Below are positions 1-10,278 of a stretch of 64,000 nt of DNA, in pieces. Position 1 is the first letter of the stretch, and each line of letters starts with the position of its first letter. This stretch comes from Actinoplanes sp. L3-i22 (lineage in GTDB: Bacteria > Actinomycetota > Actinomycetes > Mycobacteriales > Micromonosporaceae), in the NCBI RefSeq assembly GCF_019704555.1, contig NZ_AP024745.1, positions 1,918,001 to 1,982,000 on the forward strand. The letters run 5' to 3'. The position numbers were made by a program, and so were the translations under genes. A model generated the notes under the pieces. The model searched no databases and was not told the origin of the DNA. It saw only the letters and a list, made by a program, of their open reading frames with translations.

Positions 1-1629
<1,629 letters not shown>

Positions 1630-1637
<8 letters not shown>

Positions 1638-3099
1638 TCCGAACGGTTTCCTCCGCTACGAGCGGCAGCTCCCCAAGCGGCGTCCGGTCCCGCTGCGGCT
1701 GATGGACTGGAAAGAGGTCTACCCGCCCGCGGGCGAGGAGCTGATCCGCGACCAGGCCACCCGCTGCATGGACTGCGGCATCCCGTTCTGCCACGAGGGC
1801 TGCCCGCTGGGCAACCGCATCCCGGACTGGAACGACCTGGTCCGGACCGGTGCGTGGGAGTCGGCGATCGAGTCGCTGCACGCCACGAACAACTTCCCGG
1901 AGTTCACCGGGCGGCTCTGCCCGGCGCCGTGCGAGGCGGCGTGCGTGCTCGGCATCGGGGACGACCCGGTGACCATCAAGCAGGTCGAGGTGGAGATCGC
2001 CAACCACGCGTTCGCGCGGGGCCTGGTCGCGCAGCCGGCGCCGGTGGCGTCCGGCAAGTCGGTCGCGGTGGTCGGCTCCGGGCCGGCCGGGCTGGCGGCC
2101 GCCCAGCAGCTGGCGCGAGCCGGGCACGCGGTCACCGTCTACGAGCGCGACGACCGGATCGGCGGGCTGCTGCGGTACGGCATCCCCGACTTCAAGATCG
2201 AGAAGCACGTCATCGACGAGCGGCTCGAGCAGATGTCCGCCGAGGGCGTGGTCTTCCAGGCCGGCGTCGAGGTGGGCGTCGACCTGACCGCCGACGACCT
2301 GCGGGAGCGCTACGACGCGGTGCTGCTGGCCGCCGGCGCGCTGGCCGGCCGGGACACCGCGGAGACCCCGGGCCGCCACCTCAAGGGCGTCCACCTGGCC
2401 ATGGAGCACCTGGTGCCGGCCAACCGGATCGTCGCCGGCCTGCAGGACACCACGCCGATCGACGCCAAGGGCAAGCACGTGATCATCATCGGTGGCGGCG
2501 ACACCGGGGCCGACTGCCTCGGCGTCGCGCACCGCCAGGGCGCCGCGTCGGTCACCCAGCTCGACCAGTACCCGCTGCCCCCGGAGTTCCGGACCGGCCT
2601 CAAGGATCCGTGGCCGACCTGGCCGGTGATCCTGCGCAACTACGCCGCGCACGAGGAGGGTGGCGACCGCGTCTTCGGCGTGGCCGTGCAGGAGTTCGTC
2701 GGCGACGACCAGGGCAACCTGGTCGCGATCCGGCTGGCCGACGTGTCGGTGCAGCGGATCGACGGTGTCCGGACGGTCGTGGTGGCCCCCGGCTCGGAGC
2801 GCGAGGTGCGCGCCGACCTGGTGCTGCTGGCGATCGGCTTCGACGGCACCGAGGACCAGCCGCTGCTGTCGCAGTTCGGCCTGACCCGCAACCGGCGGAA
2901 CGTGCTGAACGCGGACAGTGACTGGCAGACCGAGGCCGAGGGCGTGTTCGTGGCCGGCGACATGCACAAGGGCGCGTCCCTGATCGTCTGGGCGATCGCC
3001 GAGGGACGCTCCGCGGCGGCCGCGATCCACGACTACCTGGGCGCCGCCGGGGACCTTCCGGCACCCGTCCGCTCCGACCAGCAGCCGCTGGCGGTCTGA
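1630..3099 (+). CDS. gltD: Glutamate synthase small subunit (NADPH, 4Fe-4S)
   Basis: This 489-residue flavoprotein passes electrons from NADPH to the GltB subunit. The N-terminus has the two low-potential Fe-S cysteine groups (C46, C49, C54, C58 and C97, C101, C105). An FAD-binding GSGPAG lies at 149-154 in [16 protein letters not shown], and a second nucleotide motif, [12 protein letters not shown], near residue 285 binds NADPH. The start is GTG at 1630 inside the end of gltB; the frame then runs [13 protein letters not shown], as is typical of the family. Length is normal. A hairpin follows at 3117-3153, so gltBD probably ends a transcript there. Confidence 0.97.
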
Positions 3100-3116
3100 C
3101 CGCTCCACAGCCTCAC

Positions 3117-3153
3117 CCACAACCCCTTTGCGCTGGTCGCAGAGGGGTTGTGG
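3117..3153 (+). terminator. Hairpin terminator after gltD
   Basis: Arms of 16 bases at 3117-3132 (CCACAACCCCTTTGCG) and 3138-3153 pair with one wobble around a 5-base loop, 18 bases after the gltD stop. There is no clear T tract, as is common in high-GC actinomycetes. The rest of the 3154-3326 gap shows no gene and should hold the pyk promoter. Confidence 0.7.
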
Positions 3154-3326
3154 CATGTGGCGTCGGGCGCCCGGGCGGGACCGTTAAGCTGACCCGGCGG
3201 TCGCTGAAGCCCGCGGACGACGCAGCGAACCCGTGAGTTCCCGGGCTGACCTCGCCGTCGACACCCGCAATTCATGCCGAGGACGGGGGTCGGCCGCCGA
3301 GCCGCCCCAGGAGAAGGACTAGCCTG

Positions 3327-4766
3327 ATGGCCGTGACACGCCGCGTAAAGATCGTCTGCACGATGGGCCCCGCCACCAAGTCGCCGGAGCGGATGCTCGG
3401 CCTGGTTGAAGCGGGCATGAACGTGGCCCGGATGAACTTCAGCCACGACACCCGGGAGAACCACCGGGAGATGTACGAGCTGGTCCGCGCCGCCGCGGAG
3501 CAGGCCGACCGCCCGGTCGCCATCCTCGCCGACCTCCAGGGTCCGAAGATCCGGCTCGGCAAGTTCGCCGACGGCCCGCACCGCTGGGAGACCGGCGACC
3601 GGGTCGTGATCACCAGCGACGACATCCTCGGCACCAAGGAGCGGGTCTCCTGCACCTACACGCCGCTGCCGCTGGAGGTCAAGGCCGGTGACCGGCTCCT
3701 GATCGACGACGGCAAGGTCGCCGTCGAGGTGACCGGCGTCGCCGACGGCAAGGACATCCAGTGCCTGGTCACCGAGGGTGGCCCGGTCAGCAACAACAAG
3801 GGTGTCTCGCTGCCGAACGTCGCGGTGAGCGTCCCCGCGATGAGCGACAAGGACGAGCAGGACCTGCGCTTCGCCCTGAAGCTGGGCGTCGACCTGGTCG
3901 CGCTCTCGTTCGTCCGCTCGCCGGAGGACATCAAGCTGGTCCACAAGGTGATGGACGAGGAGGGTCGTCGCGTCCCGGTCATCGCCAAGGTGGAGAAGCC
4001 CGAGGCGGTCGACCACCTCGAGGCGATCGTGCTGGCCTTCGACGGTGTCATGGTCGCCCGTGGTGACCTGGGCGTCGAGCTCCCGCTGGACCAGGTCCCG
4101 CTGGTGCAGAAGCGCGCCGTCCAGCTGTGCCGGGAGAACGCGAAGCCGGTCATCGTCGCCACCCAGATGCTCGACTCCATGATCGAGAACTCGCGCCCGA
4201 CCCGCGCCGAGGCCTCCGACGTCGCCAACGCGGTGCTCGACGGCGCCGACGCGGTGATGCTCTCCGGCGAGACCTCGGTCGGTAAGTACCCGGTGCTCAC
4301 GGTCAGCACGATGGCCAAGATCGTCACCACCACCGAGGGCGGCCAGCTCGGCGTCCCGCACCTGCAGCACGACCCGAAGACGCACGGTGGCGCGCTGACC
4401 ATCGCCGCCGCGCAGATCGCCCGGAACATCGGCGCCAAGGCGCTGGTCGCGTTCTCGCAGACCGGTGACACCGTGCGCCGCCTGGCCCGGCTGCACGTCG
4501 ACCTGCCGCTCTACGCGTTCACCCCGGTCGCCGAGGTGCGCAACACCCTGGCGCTGAGCTGGGGCGTGGAGACGTTCCTGACCGACTTCGTCGAGCACAC
4601 CGACGACATGTTCCGTCAGGTCGACGCGAACGTGCTGGGCCTCGGCCTGGCCAAGCCCGGCGACTACGTGGTCGTCGTGGCCGGCTCCCCGCCGAACGCG
4701 CCCGGCTCCACCAACACCCTGCGCGTGCACCAGCTCGGCTCCCTCGTGGACCCGTCCGCCGTATGA
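3327..4766 (+). CDS. pyk: Pyruvate kinase
   Basis: Catalyses phosphoenolpyruvate + ADP to pyruvate + ATP, the last glycolytic step. The 479-residue length is normal for the bacterial enzyme. The N-terminus reads RVKIVCTMGPATKSPE, then MNVARMNFSHD (31-41) with the substrate-binding Arg/Asn/Ser set; MVARGDLGVELP near residue 242 carries metal and phosphate ligands; ATQMLDSMIENSRPTRAE matches the PK signature, and ETSVGKYP follows. The ATG follows an AGGAGAAGGA ribosome site. Its ATGA stop/start overlap with the thioesterase gene suggests a two-gene operon, the same pykA-tesB pairing known in mycobacteria. Confidence 0.97.
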   Translation: MAVTRRVKIVCTMGPATKSPERMLGLVEAGMNVARMNFSHDTRENHREMYELVRAAAEQADRPVAILADLQGPKIRLGKFADGPHRWETGDRVVITSDDILGTKERVSCTYTPLPLEVKAGDRLLIDDGKVAVEVTGVADGKDIQCLVTEGGPVSNNKGVSLPNVAVSVPAMSDKDEQDLRFALKLGVDLVALSFVRSPEDIKLVHKVMDEEGRRVPVIAKVEKPEAVDHLEAIVLAFDGVMVARGDLGVELPLDQVPLVQKRAVQLCRENAKPVIVATQMLDSMIENSRPTRAEASDVANAVLDGADAVMLSGETSVGKYPVLTVSTMAKIVTTTEGGQLGVPHLQHDPKTHGGALTIAAAQIARNIGAKALVAFSQTGDTVRRLARLHVDLPLYAFTPVAEVRNTLALSWGVETFLTDFVEHTDDMFRQVDANVLGLGLAKPGDYVVVVAGSPPNAPGSTNTLRVHQLGSLVDPSAV

Positions 4767-5641
4767 CGCAGCCCCTGTCGGGTCAGGCCGCCGTCGACCA
4801 GCTTCTGGAGATTCTCGACCTGAGGCAGGTCGACGAGGCCACCTTCACCGGGGACAGTCCGCAGACCGGTGCCCAGCGCGTGTTCGGCGGCCAGGTCGCC
4901 GGGCAGGCGCTGGTCGCCGCGGGCCGCACGGTGGATCCCGGCCGGAACGTGCACTCGCTGCACGGCTACTTCGTCCGGCCCGGTGACCCCACCGAGCCGA
5001 TCACGTTCCACGTGGAGACGATCCGGGACGGAAGATCCTTTTCCGTACGCCGTTCCACCGCGAAGCAGCACGGCAAGACGATCTTCTTCATGTCGGCGTC
5101 GTTCCAGGTCCTCGAGGAGGGCCTGGATCACCACGAGCCGGCGCCGGACGGGATCCCCGCCCCGGAGGACGTCCCCACCATGCGCGACTGGGTGGAGAAG
5201 TACCCGAACCGGCGGAGCGTCTTCAACGCCAGTCCGCAGGCGGTCGACGTGCGCTACGTCGGCCAGCCCGGCTGGGTGCCGCCCGGGGACCGGGACGCCG
5301 ACCCGCAGCAGCGGGTCTGGATGCGGGTGGACGGCAAGCTGCCGGACGACCCGCTGATCCACGCCTGCGCGCTGACCTACGCGTCCGACCTGTCGCTGCT
5401 GGACGCGGTGCTGTCCTACCACGGCGAGGTGTGGGGGCCCGGGGGTGTGGTCGGCGCGAGCCTGGACCACGCGCTCTGGTTCCACCGGACGTTCCGGGCC
5501 GACGAGTGGTTCCTCTACGACAGTGCCAGCCCGTCGGCGAGCCGGGCCCGCGGCCTGGCGAACGGCCGGATGTTCACCCGCGACGGCCGGCACATCGCCA
5601 GCGCCGTCCAGGAGGGCCTGCTCCGCCGCGTCGGCGCCTGA
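4763..5641 (+). CDS. tesB: Acyl-CoA thioesterase II (TesB family)
   Basis: A 292-residue double-hotdog thioesterase that hydrolyses medium- and long-chain acyl-CoA to free acid and CoA. Family features include the N-terminal FTGDSPQTGAQRVFGGQVAGQAL block, the HSLHGYFVRPGD strand after it and the C-terminal ASLDHALWFHR block; the length is as expected. ATG overlaps the pyk stop codon by four bases, so expression is tied to pyk. Physiological substrate cannot be read from sequence. Three 14-bp repeats and a long hairpin follow the stop. Confidence 0.93.
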   Translation: MTQPLSGQAAVDQLLEILDLRQVDEATFTGDSPQTGAQRVFGGQVAGQALVAAGRTVDPGRNVHSLHGYFVRPGDPTEPITFHVETIRDGRSFSVRRSTAKQHGKTIFFMSASFQVLEEGLDHHEPAPDGIPAPEDVPTMRDWVEKYPNRRSVFNASPQAVDVRYVGQPGWVPPGDRDADPQQRVWMRVDGKLPDDPLIHACALTYASDLSLLDAVLSYHGEVWGPGGVVGASLDHALWFHRTFRADEWFLYDSASPSASRARGLANGRMFTRDGRHIASAVQEGLLRRVGA

Positions 5642-5642
5642 C

Positions 5643-5684
5643 AAAAGGCGCCAGGCAAAAGGCGCTGGGCAAAAGGCGCTGGGC
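5643..5684 (+). repeat. Three tandem 14-bp repeats just after tesB
   Basis: Copies at 5643-5656, 5657-5670 and 5671-5684 read AAAAGGCGCTGGGC; the first has two substitutions and the others are identical. A degenerate fourth copy follows. They lie between the tesB stop and the terminator hairpin. No function is apparent; a slippage-prone spacer is likely. Confidence 0.85.
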
Positions 5685-5716
5685 AAGGCGGGCGGAAAGC
5701 GCCGGAAACGCCTGTA

Positions 5717-5780
5717 GCTCCGCCGGCGGTGGATCCCGGCCTGGCGACCGGCCGGGTAACGGATCCACCACCGGCGGAGC
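5717..5780. terminator. Long hairpin between convergent genes (bidirectional terminator)
   Basis: Twenty-base arms at 5717-5736 (GCTCCGCCGGCGGTGGATCC) and 5761-5780 pair with one wobble. The interior also pairs through CGGCC and GGCCG. It sits between the ends of tesB (+) and the DUF308 gene (-) and can serve both. Confidence 0.75.
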
Positions 5781-5796
5781 CGGGGACAGGACTTAC

Positions 5797-6708
5797 TCAG
5801 TGACCGCCGGCCGGAAGATCCGGCTTGGCGGCGTTTCCCGCCGGGGTGCCCTCGATGCCCGCCGGGCTGTCCGGCACCGGCGGCAGATCGTGCGCGTCCG
5901 GCACCGTCGGCCCACCCGGCCGCGGCCCGGTGATCCCGGCCTGCGCCAGCATCGCGTCCAGGTCCGCGGTGGTCCGCACGACCCGGTCGTGGTACGTCTC
6001 CCCGTGCACCGCGATCTCCGCCGCGGCCGCGGAGGTGGTGCCCGGGGAGGTCGAGCCGGCGGCGTCCCGGGCCCGGTGCCGGGCCGGCCGGCGCGCCTCG
6101 AAGTCGGTGTGCCCGGCGGAGTACCCGGTCAGCCCGGCGGCCCGCTCCGGCGGTAGTTCCAGCACGTCCCGGCCCTTCGCCGCGACCTCGCGCAACCGCA
6201 GCGCGGTGACCAGGTCGGCGACCGCCCGCAGCACGCCCAGCCCGCCGAGGACGACCACGACGCTCTCCGCGCCCCGGGTCAGCGGGCTCGCCGACACGAA
6301 GCCGAGCCCGGTCTCCAGCACGCCGACCGTGACGAGCAGGCTCCACACCCGGTCCGTGCCGCGGGTCATGGTGCCGACCGCCACGTCGACCGCGCCGCGG
6401 ACCAGCAGGTACCACCCGGTCAGCGACGCCGTGGTGGTCCAGCCGGCGTCGTCGCTGAGCAGCATGGCCGCGCCGGTGGCGCCGAACAGGGCGGCCAGCG
6501 CGACGTTCAGCCACCAGGTCTTCGTCCCGGCCAGCGCGCGCAGGGCCTCGCAGACCGCGCCGAACAGCACGATCGGCCCGGCCACCCCGGCGATGCCGGC
6601 CGGCTCCAGCCGCAGCACGCTCCAGCCGATCACCAGCCAGGCGGCGGCCGCGAACATCAGGAATCCCCACATGCCTCCACGCAGTGGTGAAGATCCGGAC
6701 CACAACAT
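5797..6708 (-). CDS. DUF308/HdeD-like six-helix membrane protein with long hydrophilic tail
   Basis: About 303 residues. Six hydrophobic segments follow one another (starting MWGFLMFAAAAWLVIGW, then IAGVAGPIVLFGAV, WLNVALAALFGATGAA, TGWYLLVRGAVDVA, LLVTVGVLETGLGF, VVVVLGGLGVLRA), as in the HdeD/DUF308 family, and a roughly 130-residue charged and proline-rich C-terminal tail follows. The function is unknown. Start choice: ATG at 6708 has GGGAGG four bases upstream; an in-frame ATG at 6738 lacks a ribosome site, and the open frame to 6903 is probably non-coding. Downstream it converges on tesB across a shared hairpin. Confidence 0.75.
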   Translation of the reverse strand: MLWSGSSPLRGGMWGFLMFAAAAWLVIGWSVLRLEPAGIAGVAGPIVLFGAVCEALRALAGTKTWWLNVALAALFGATGAAMLLSDDAGWTTTASLTGWYLLVRGAVDVAVGTMTRGTDRVWSLLVTVGVLETGLGFVSASPLTRGAESVVVVLGGLGVLRAVADLVTALRLREVAAKGRDVLELPPERAAGLTGYSAGHTDFEARRPARHRARDAAGSTSPGTTSAAAAEIAVHGETYHDRVVRTTADLDAMLAQAGITGPRPGGPTVPDAHDLPPVPDSPAGIEGTPAGNAAKPDLPAGGH

Positions 6709-7015
6709 GAGGCCTCCCGCTGATGCTGTCCATGCCATGACAGCACCCGGGGAAGGTGGCGGCGGGGTGAACGCCGAGATTGCCCGGTGACCCCGGGCGA
6801 TTATGAGACCCTTTTTCGGTACGGGGTAAACGTCGTACCGGAAATGTCGTAATGCTTTTTTCCGGCACCGCCGGAGGCGTGCCGCCCCGCCCCGCAGCGG
6901 CACCGCGCCCAGCAGCGCTGACGTGAGTGAATGTTTCCGCCGGATGTGTCCCGTGTCACCGCATGGTCAACGATGAATGGGAGTCTCGCCAGGTGGGGGC
7001 GCGAGATGGTATTTC

Positions 7016-7092
7016 TGGTGTCCCCGGTGGGATTCGAACCCACACTGAATGGATTTTGAGTCCATCGACTCTGCCGGTTGGTCTACGGGGAC
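7016..7092 (-). tRNA. tRNA-Leu (anticodon CAA), CCA encoded
   Basis: On the minus strand the acceptor arms GTCCCCG (7086-7092) and CGGGGAC (7020-7026) pair perfectly over 7 bp, followed by a discriminator A and an encoded CCA at 7016-7018. The anticodon stem ATGGA/TCCAT carries loop CTCAAAA with anticodon CAA at 7056-7058, reading UUG leucine. The T arm is GTGGG-TTCGAAT-CCCAC. The variable region is only about 5 bases, so the molecule is class-I shaped, which is unusual for tRNA-Leu. It is divergent from the ANTAR regulator gene. Confidence 0.93.
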
Positions 7093-7223
7093 AGGTGGCA
7101 AGGCCACACCGCGGGAAAGCGGCGGTGCCAAGCTCAGCGAGAGACAGCCTACCTACTACGCTGGGGAGGGTGACACCCAGATACCGGGGTGTCGCGACAG
7201 AAGAGGTTGGGGGAAGAGGTTCC

Positions 7224-7838
7224 GTGGCCGACACGCAGGCTGGTGCCGAGCGCAGGCGGGTGCTCATCGCCGAGGACGAGGCCCTGATCCGGTTGGATCT
7301 CGCCGAGATGCTCGTCGAGGAGGGCTACGACGTCGTCGGTGAGGCCGGTGACGGCGAGACCGCCGTCCGCCTGGCCGAGGAGCTGAAGCCGGACCTGGTG
7401 ATTCTGGACATCAAGATGCCGATCATGGATGGGCTGGCCGCCGCCGAGCGGATCGCCGGCGGGCGGATCGCCCCGGTCGTCATCCTCACGGCGTTCAGCC
7501 AGCGGGATCTGGTCGAGCGTGCCCGGGCAGCGGGCGCGATGGCCTACCTGGTGAAGCCGTTCCAGAAGTCCGACCTGGTCCCGGCGATCGAGATCGCGCT
7601 GTCCAGGTATTCGGAGATCGCCGCGCTGGAGTCCGAGGTGGCCGGGCTGACCGACCGCCTGGAGACGCGCAAGTCCGTCGAGCGGGCCAAGGGCGAGCTG
7701 ATGACGAAGTACGCGATGACCGAGCCGCAGGCGTTCAAGTGGATCCAGCGCACCGCGATGGATCACCGGATGACCATGCGCGAGGTCGCGGACCGGATCC
7801 TGAAGGAAGCCGAGGGTGAAGCCACCCCCGCTGGATAG
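7224..7838 (+). CDS. pdtaR: ANTAR-domain response regulator (PdtaR-like)
   Basis: A 204-residue two-component output protein that binds RNA rather than DNA. The receiver domain (about 11-125) has the acidic cluster EDE at 17-19, phosphoacceptor D62 in LDIKMPIMDG, T89 and K111. The C-terminal ANTAR domain (about 145-195) has GELMTKYAMTEPQAFKWIQ and conserved aromatic/alanine positions; ANTAR proteins act by antitermination on paired RNA hairpins. Start GTG at 7224 follows GGGGAAGAGG by four bases; the frame is open further upstream but crosses the tRNA region. No cognate histidine kinase is in the window. It lies directly upstream of livHMGF, in the neighbourhood order known around Rv1626 in mycobacteria. 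Confidence 0.92.
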   Translation: MADTQAGAERRRVLIAEDEALIRLDLAEMLVEEGYDVVGEAGDGETAVRLAEELKPDLVILDIKMPIMDGLAAAERIAGGRIAPVVILTAFSQRDLVERARAAGAMAYLVKPFQKSDLVPAIEIALSRYSEIAALESEVAGLTDRLETRKSVERAKGELMTKYAMTEPQAFKWIQRTAMDHRMTMREVADRILKEAEGEATPAG

Positions 7839-7859
7839 CCACCGTTCGACTATTGGCCC

Positions 7860-7964
7860 TTGACCAGAAGTTGAGGCTCAGTAACGGCTTTGTTACGGGC
7901 GACTGTGTCGCTCCTCTCTGAAGCTATGATCCCCGCCAGTCTTCGCGACATCGCTGGCGGGGAT
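7860..7964 (+). promoter_or_regulatory. Structured leader region upstream of the liv operon
   Basis: Between pdtaR and livH lie two small adjacent hairpins: 7881-7896 (GTAAC, loop GGCTTT, GTTAC) and 7899-7911 (GCGAC-TGT-GTCGC). A larger 11-bp stem follows (7929-7939 with 7954-7964, ATCCCCGCCAG) and is trailed by TTTC. A perfect -10-like TATGAT lies at 7925-7930. The large stem may be the pdtaR terminator or an attenuator of liv. The pairings are visible; the regulatory role is inference. Confidence 0.45.
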
Positions 7965-7991
7965 TTCTGCTGCTAAACACGAGGAGCATCG

Positions 7992-9278
7992 TTGCGTAGA
8001 GCCGTGATCATCTTCACGGCCGTTCTCGGATTTGTGTTGACGTCTCTGGGGTTGGGCGCCACGAGCGCTCTCGCCGCGGGTGAGTCTTTGCAAGGCACGT
8101 TGGTCAACGCCGGCCAGCCAGTGGCCGGCGTTGTGATCAACGTTTCCGACGAGAGCGGCAATTCGGCCGGTACGTCGACCTCCGCCGCGGACGGCAAGTG
8201 GTCCGTCGCGGTCAAGGGGCCGGGTACCTACAAGGTCGACCTGGACACCACGACGCTCCCTCAGGGCGTGACCGTCACCAACGGTCGCCCGAGCCTGACT
8301 CTGACAGTCTTCGAGGGTGCCGCCCGCAACGTGCTGTTCCCGCTGGGCGCGGCCACCGCGCCGGGGAGCAAGCCGGCCGACAGCGGGGGCTCGTCCACCG
8401 CTGACCGGGTGTTCGACCTCATCTACACCGGCATTCACTTCGGCCTGATCATCGCGCTGGCCGCGCTCGGCCTGTCGCTGATCTTCGGCACCATGGGCCT
8501 GACCAACTTCGCCCATGGCGAGTTGATCTCCTTCGGCGCGCTGGGCTGCTTCTTCCTCAACGTGAAGCTCGGCCTGCCGCTGATCCCGTCGGCGATCCTG
8601 GCGGTGGTGCTGGGTGGCGCGTTCGGCTACTTCCAGGACCGGGTGTTCTGGGGCTGGCTGCGGAACCGCCGGACCGGCCTGATCGGCATGATGATCATCT
8701 CGATCGGTATGGCCCTGGTGCTCCGCTACGTCTACCTGTACTTCTTCGGTGGCGACACTCGGCAGTACACCGAGTACGTGGCGCAGCCCGGCATGGACCT
8801 GGGCGTCATCTCGGTCGCCCCGAAGAACCTGCTCATGGACGGGGTCGCGATCGTCGTCCTGGTCGTGGTGTCACTGGCGCTGACCAAGACCCGGCTCGGC
8901 AAGGCCACCCGCGCGGTGTCGACGAACCCGTCGCTCGCGGCGGCCTCCGGCATCAGCGTCGACGCGATCATCCGGCTGGTCTGGACGATCGGCGGCGCGC
9001 TGGCCGCGCTCAGCGGTGTCATGCTCGCCCTGTTCCAGGGCGTGAACTACCAGATGGGCTTCCAGATCCTGCTGCTGGTGTTCGCCGCGGTCACCCTCGG
9101 TGGTCTCGGCACCGCGTTCGGCGCCCTGATCGGCAGCCTCGTCGTCGGCCTGGCGACGCAGCTGTCCACGCTGTGGATCCCGACCGAGCTCAAGAATGTC
9201 GGCGCCCTGGTGGTGCTGATCGTGATCATCCTGTTCCGGCCGCAGGGCATCCTGGGCCGCCGCGAGCGGATCGGCTGA
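7992..9278 (+). CDS. livH: Branched-chain amino-acid ABC permease LivH with N-terminal extracytoplasmic domain
   Basis: 428 residues, against about 290-310 for ordinary LivH. Residues 1-28 form a signal peptide ending ATSALA-A. About 30-118 look like a carboxypeptidase-regulatory-like/Ig-type beta domain (GTLVNAGQPVAGVVINVSDE, DGKWSVAVKGPGTYKVDLDT), then a Ser/Gly linker. From about 135 comes the LivH permease with GLSLIFGTMGLTNFAHGE, a conserved family block, and a typical C-terminus (FRPQGILGRRERIG). TTG at 7992 follows a GAGGAG site. It is the first gene of livHMGF, one of the two membrane subunits of the importer. The added domain is discussed as a finding. Confidence 0.92.
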   Translation: MRRAVIIFTAVLGFVLTSLGLGATSALAAGESLQGTLVNAGQPVAGVVINVSDESGNSAGTSTSAADGKWSVAVKGPGTYKVDLDTTTLPQGVTVTNGRPSLTLTVFEGAARNVLFPLGAATAPGSKPADSGGSSTADRVFDLIYTGIHFGLIIALAALGLSLIFGTMGLTNFAHGELISFGALGCFFLNVKLGLPLIPSAILAVVLGGAFGYFQDRVFWGWLRNRRTGLIGMMIISIGMALVLRYVYLYFFGGDTRQYTEYVAQPGMDLGVISVAPKNLLMDGVAIVVLVVVSLALTKTRLGKATRAVSTNPSLAAASGISVDAIIRLVWTIGGALAALSGVMLALFQGVNYQMGFQILLLVFAAVTLGGLGTAFGALIGSLVVGLATQLSTLWIPTELKNVGALVVLIVIILFRPQGILGRRERIG

Positions 9279-9288
9279 GGGAGGCTCG

Positions 9289-10278
9289 ATGAACTGGGAC
9301 GTAATCTTCGGTGTTTCGCTGGAGTCGCTGCTCAACGCCACCATGATCGCGTACGCGCTGGCGGCGATCGGCCTGAACGTGCACTTCGGCTACACCGGCC
9401 TGCTGAACTTCGGCCAGTCGGCGTTCCTCGGCGTGGCCGCGTACGGCCTGGCCATGACCGTGTCCACCTTCAACCTGCCGTTCTGGCTCGGCATCGTGAT
9501 CGGCCTGCTCGGCGCGGTCGTGCTGGCGCTGCTGCTGGGCATCCCGACGCTGCGGCTACGGGCCGACTACCTGGCCATCGTGACGATCGCGGCGGCCGAG
9601 ATCGTCCGGCTGCTGTTCCGCTCGGTCACGCTGAGCGAGTGGACCGGTGGCTCCGACGGTCTCCAGCGGTTCTCGGACGACTTCTACGCGATGAACCCGT
9701 ACAGCAAGGGTCTGGAGATCGGGGTTGTCAGTTTCGACAACCGTGAGCTGTGGGTGATGACGGTCGGCTGGCTGCTCATCGCGTTCTCGCTGCTGATCGT
9801 CTTCCTGGCGATGCGCAGCCCGTGGGGCCGGGTGATCAAGGCGATCCGGGAGGACGAGGACGCGGTCCGGAGCCTCGGCAAGAACGTCGTGTCGTACAAG
9901 ATGCAGTCGCTGATCCTCGGTGGCGTGCTCGGCTCGCTGGGCGGCTTCGTCTTCGCCCTGAGCCGCGCGGCCGTGCAGCCGGACACCTACGGCACCGAGT
10001 TCACGTTCTACATGTACACGATCGTCATCCTGGGCGGCGCCGCCCGCGTGTTCGGCCCGGTCGTCGGCTCGATGATCTTCTGGGTCCTGCTCGCGTTCAT
10101 CAACGCGCTGCTGCCGTCGCTGATCAGCGAGGGGTACATCCCCACCTGGATCATGACGCCCGTCCAGGCGGGTGCGGTCGGCTACATCCTGGTCGGTCTC
10201 GGCCTGGTCCTCTTGCTGATCTTCCGTCCGCAGGGCATCTTCGGTGACAAGAAGGAGGTCATGCTCGATGGCCGATGA
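9289..10278 (+). CDS. livM: Branched-chain amino-acid ABC permease LivM
   Basis: 329-residue multi-pass permease pairing with LivH. It has the LivM hallmark NVHFGYTGLLNFGQSAFLGVAA near the N-terminus, DYLAIVTIAAAEIVRLL in the middle, GRVIKAIREDEDAVRSLGKN (the cytoplasmic loop contacting the ATPase) and the terminal FRPQGIFGDKKEV. ATG at 9289 has GGGAGG seven bases upstream, 10 bases after the livH stop. It overlaps livG by 11 bases. Confidence 0.95.
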   Translation: MNWDVIFGVSLESLLNATMIAYALAAIGLNVHFGYTGLLNFGQSAFLGVAAYGLAMTVSTFNLPFWLGIVIGLLGAVVLALLLGIPTLRLRADYLAIVTIAAAEIVRLLFRSVTLSEWTGGSDGLQRFSDDFYAMNPYSKGLEIGVVSFDNRELWVMTVGWLLIAFSLLIVFLAMRSPWGRVIKAIREDEDAVRSLGKNVVSYKMQSLILGGVLGSLGGFVFALSRAAVQPDTYGTEFTFYMYTIVILGGAARVFGPVVGSMIFWVLLAFINALLPSLISEGYIPTWIMTPVQAGAVGYILVGLGLVLLLIFRPQGIFGDKKEVMLDGR

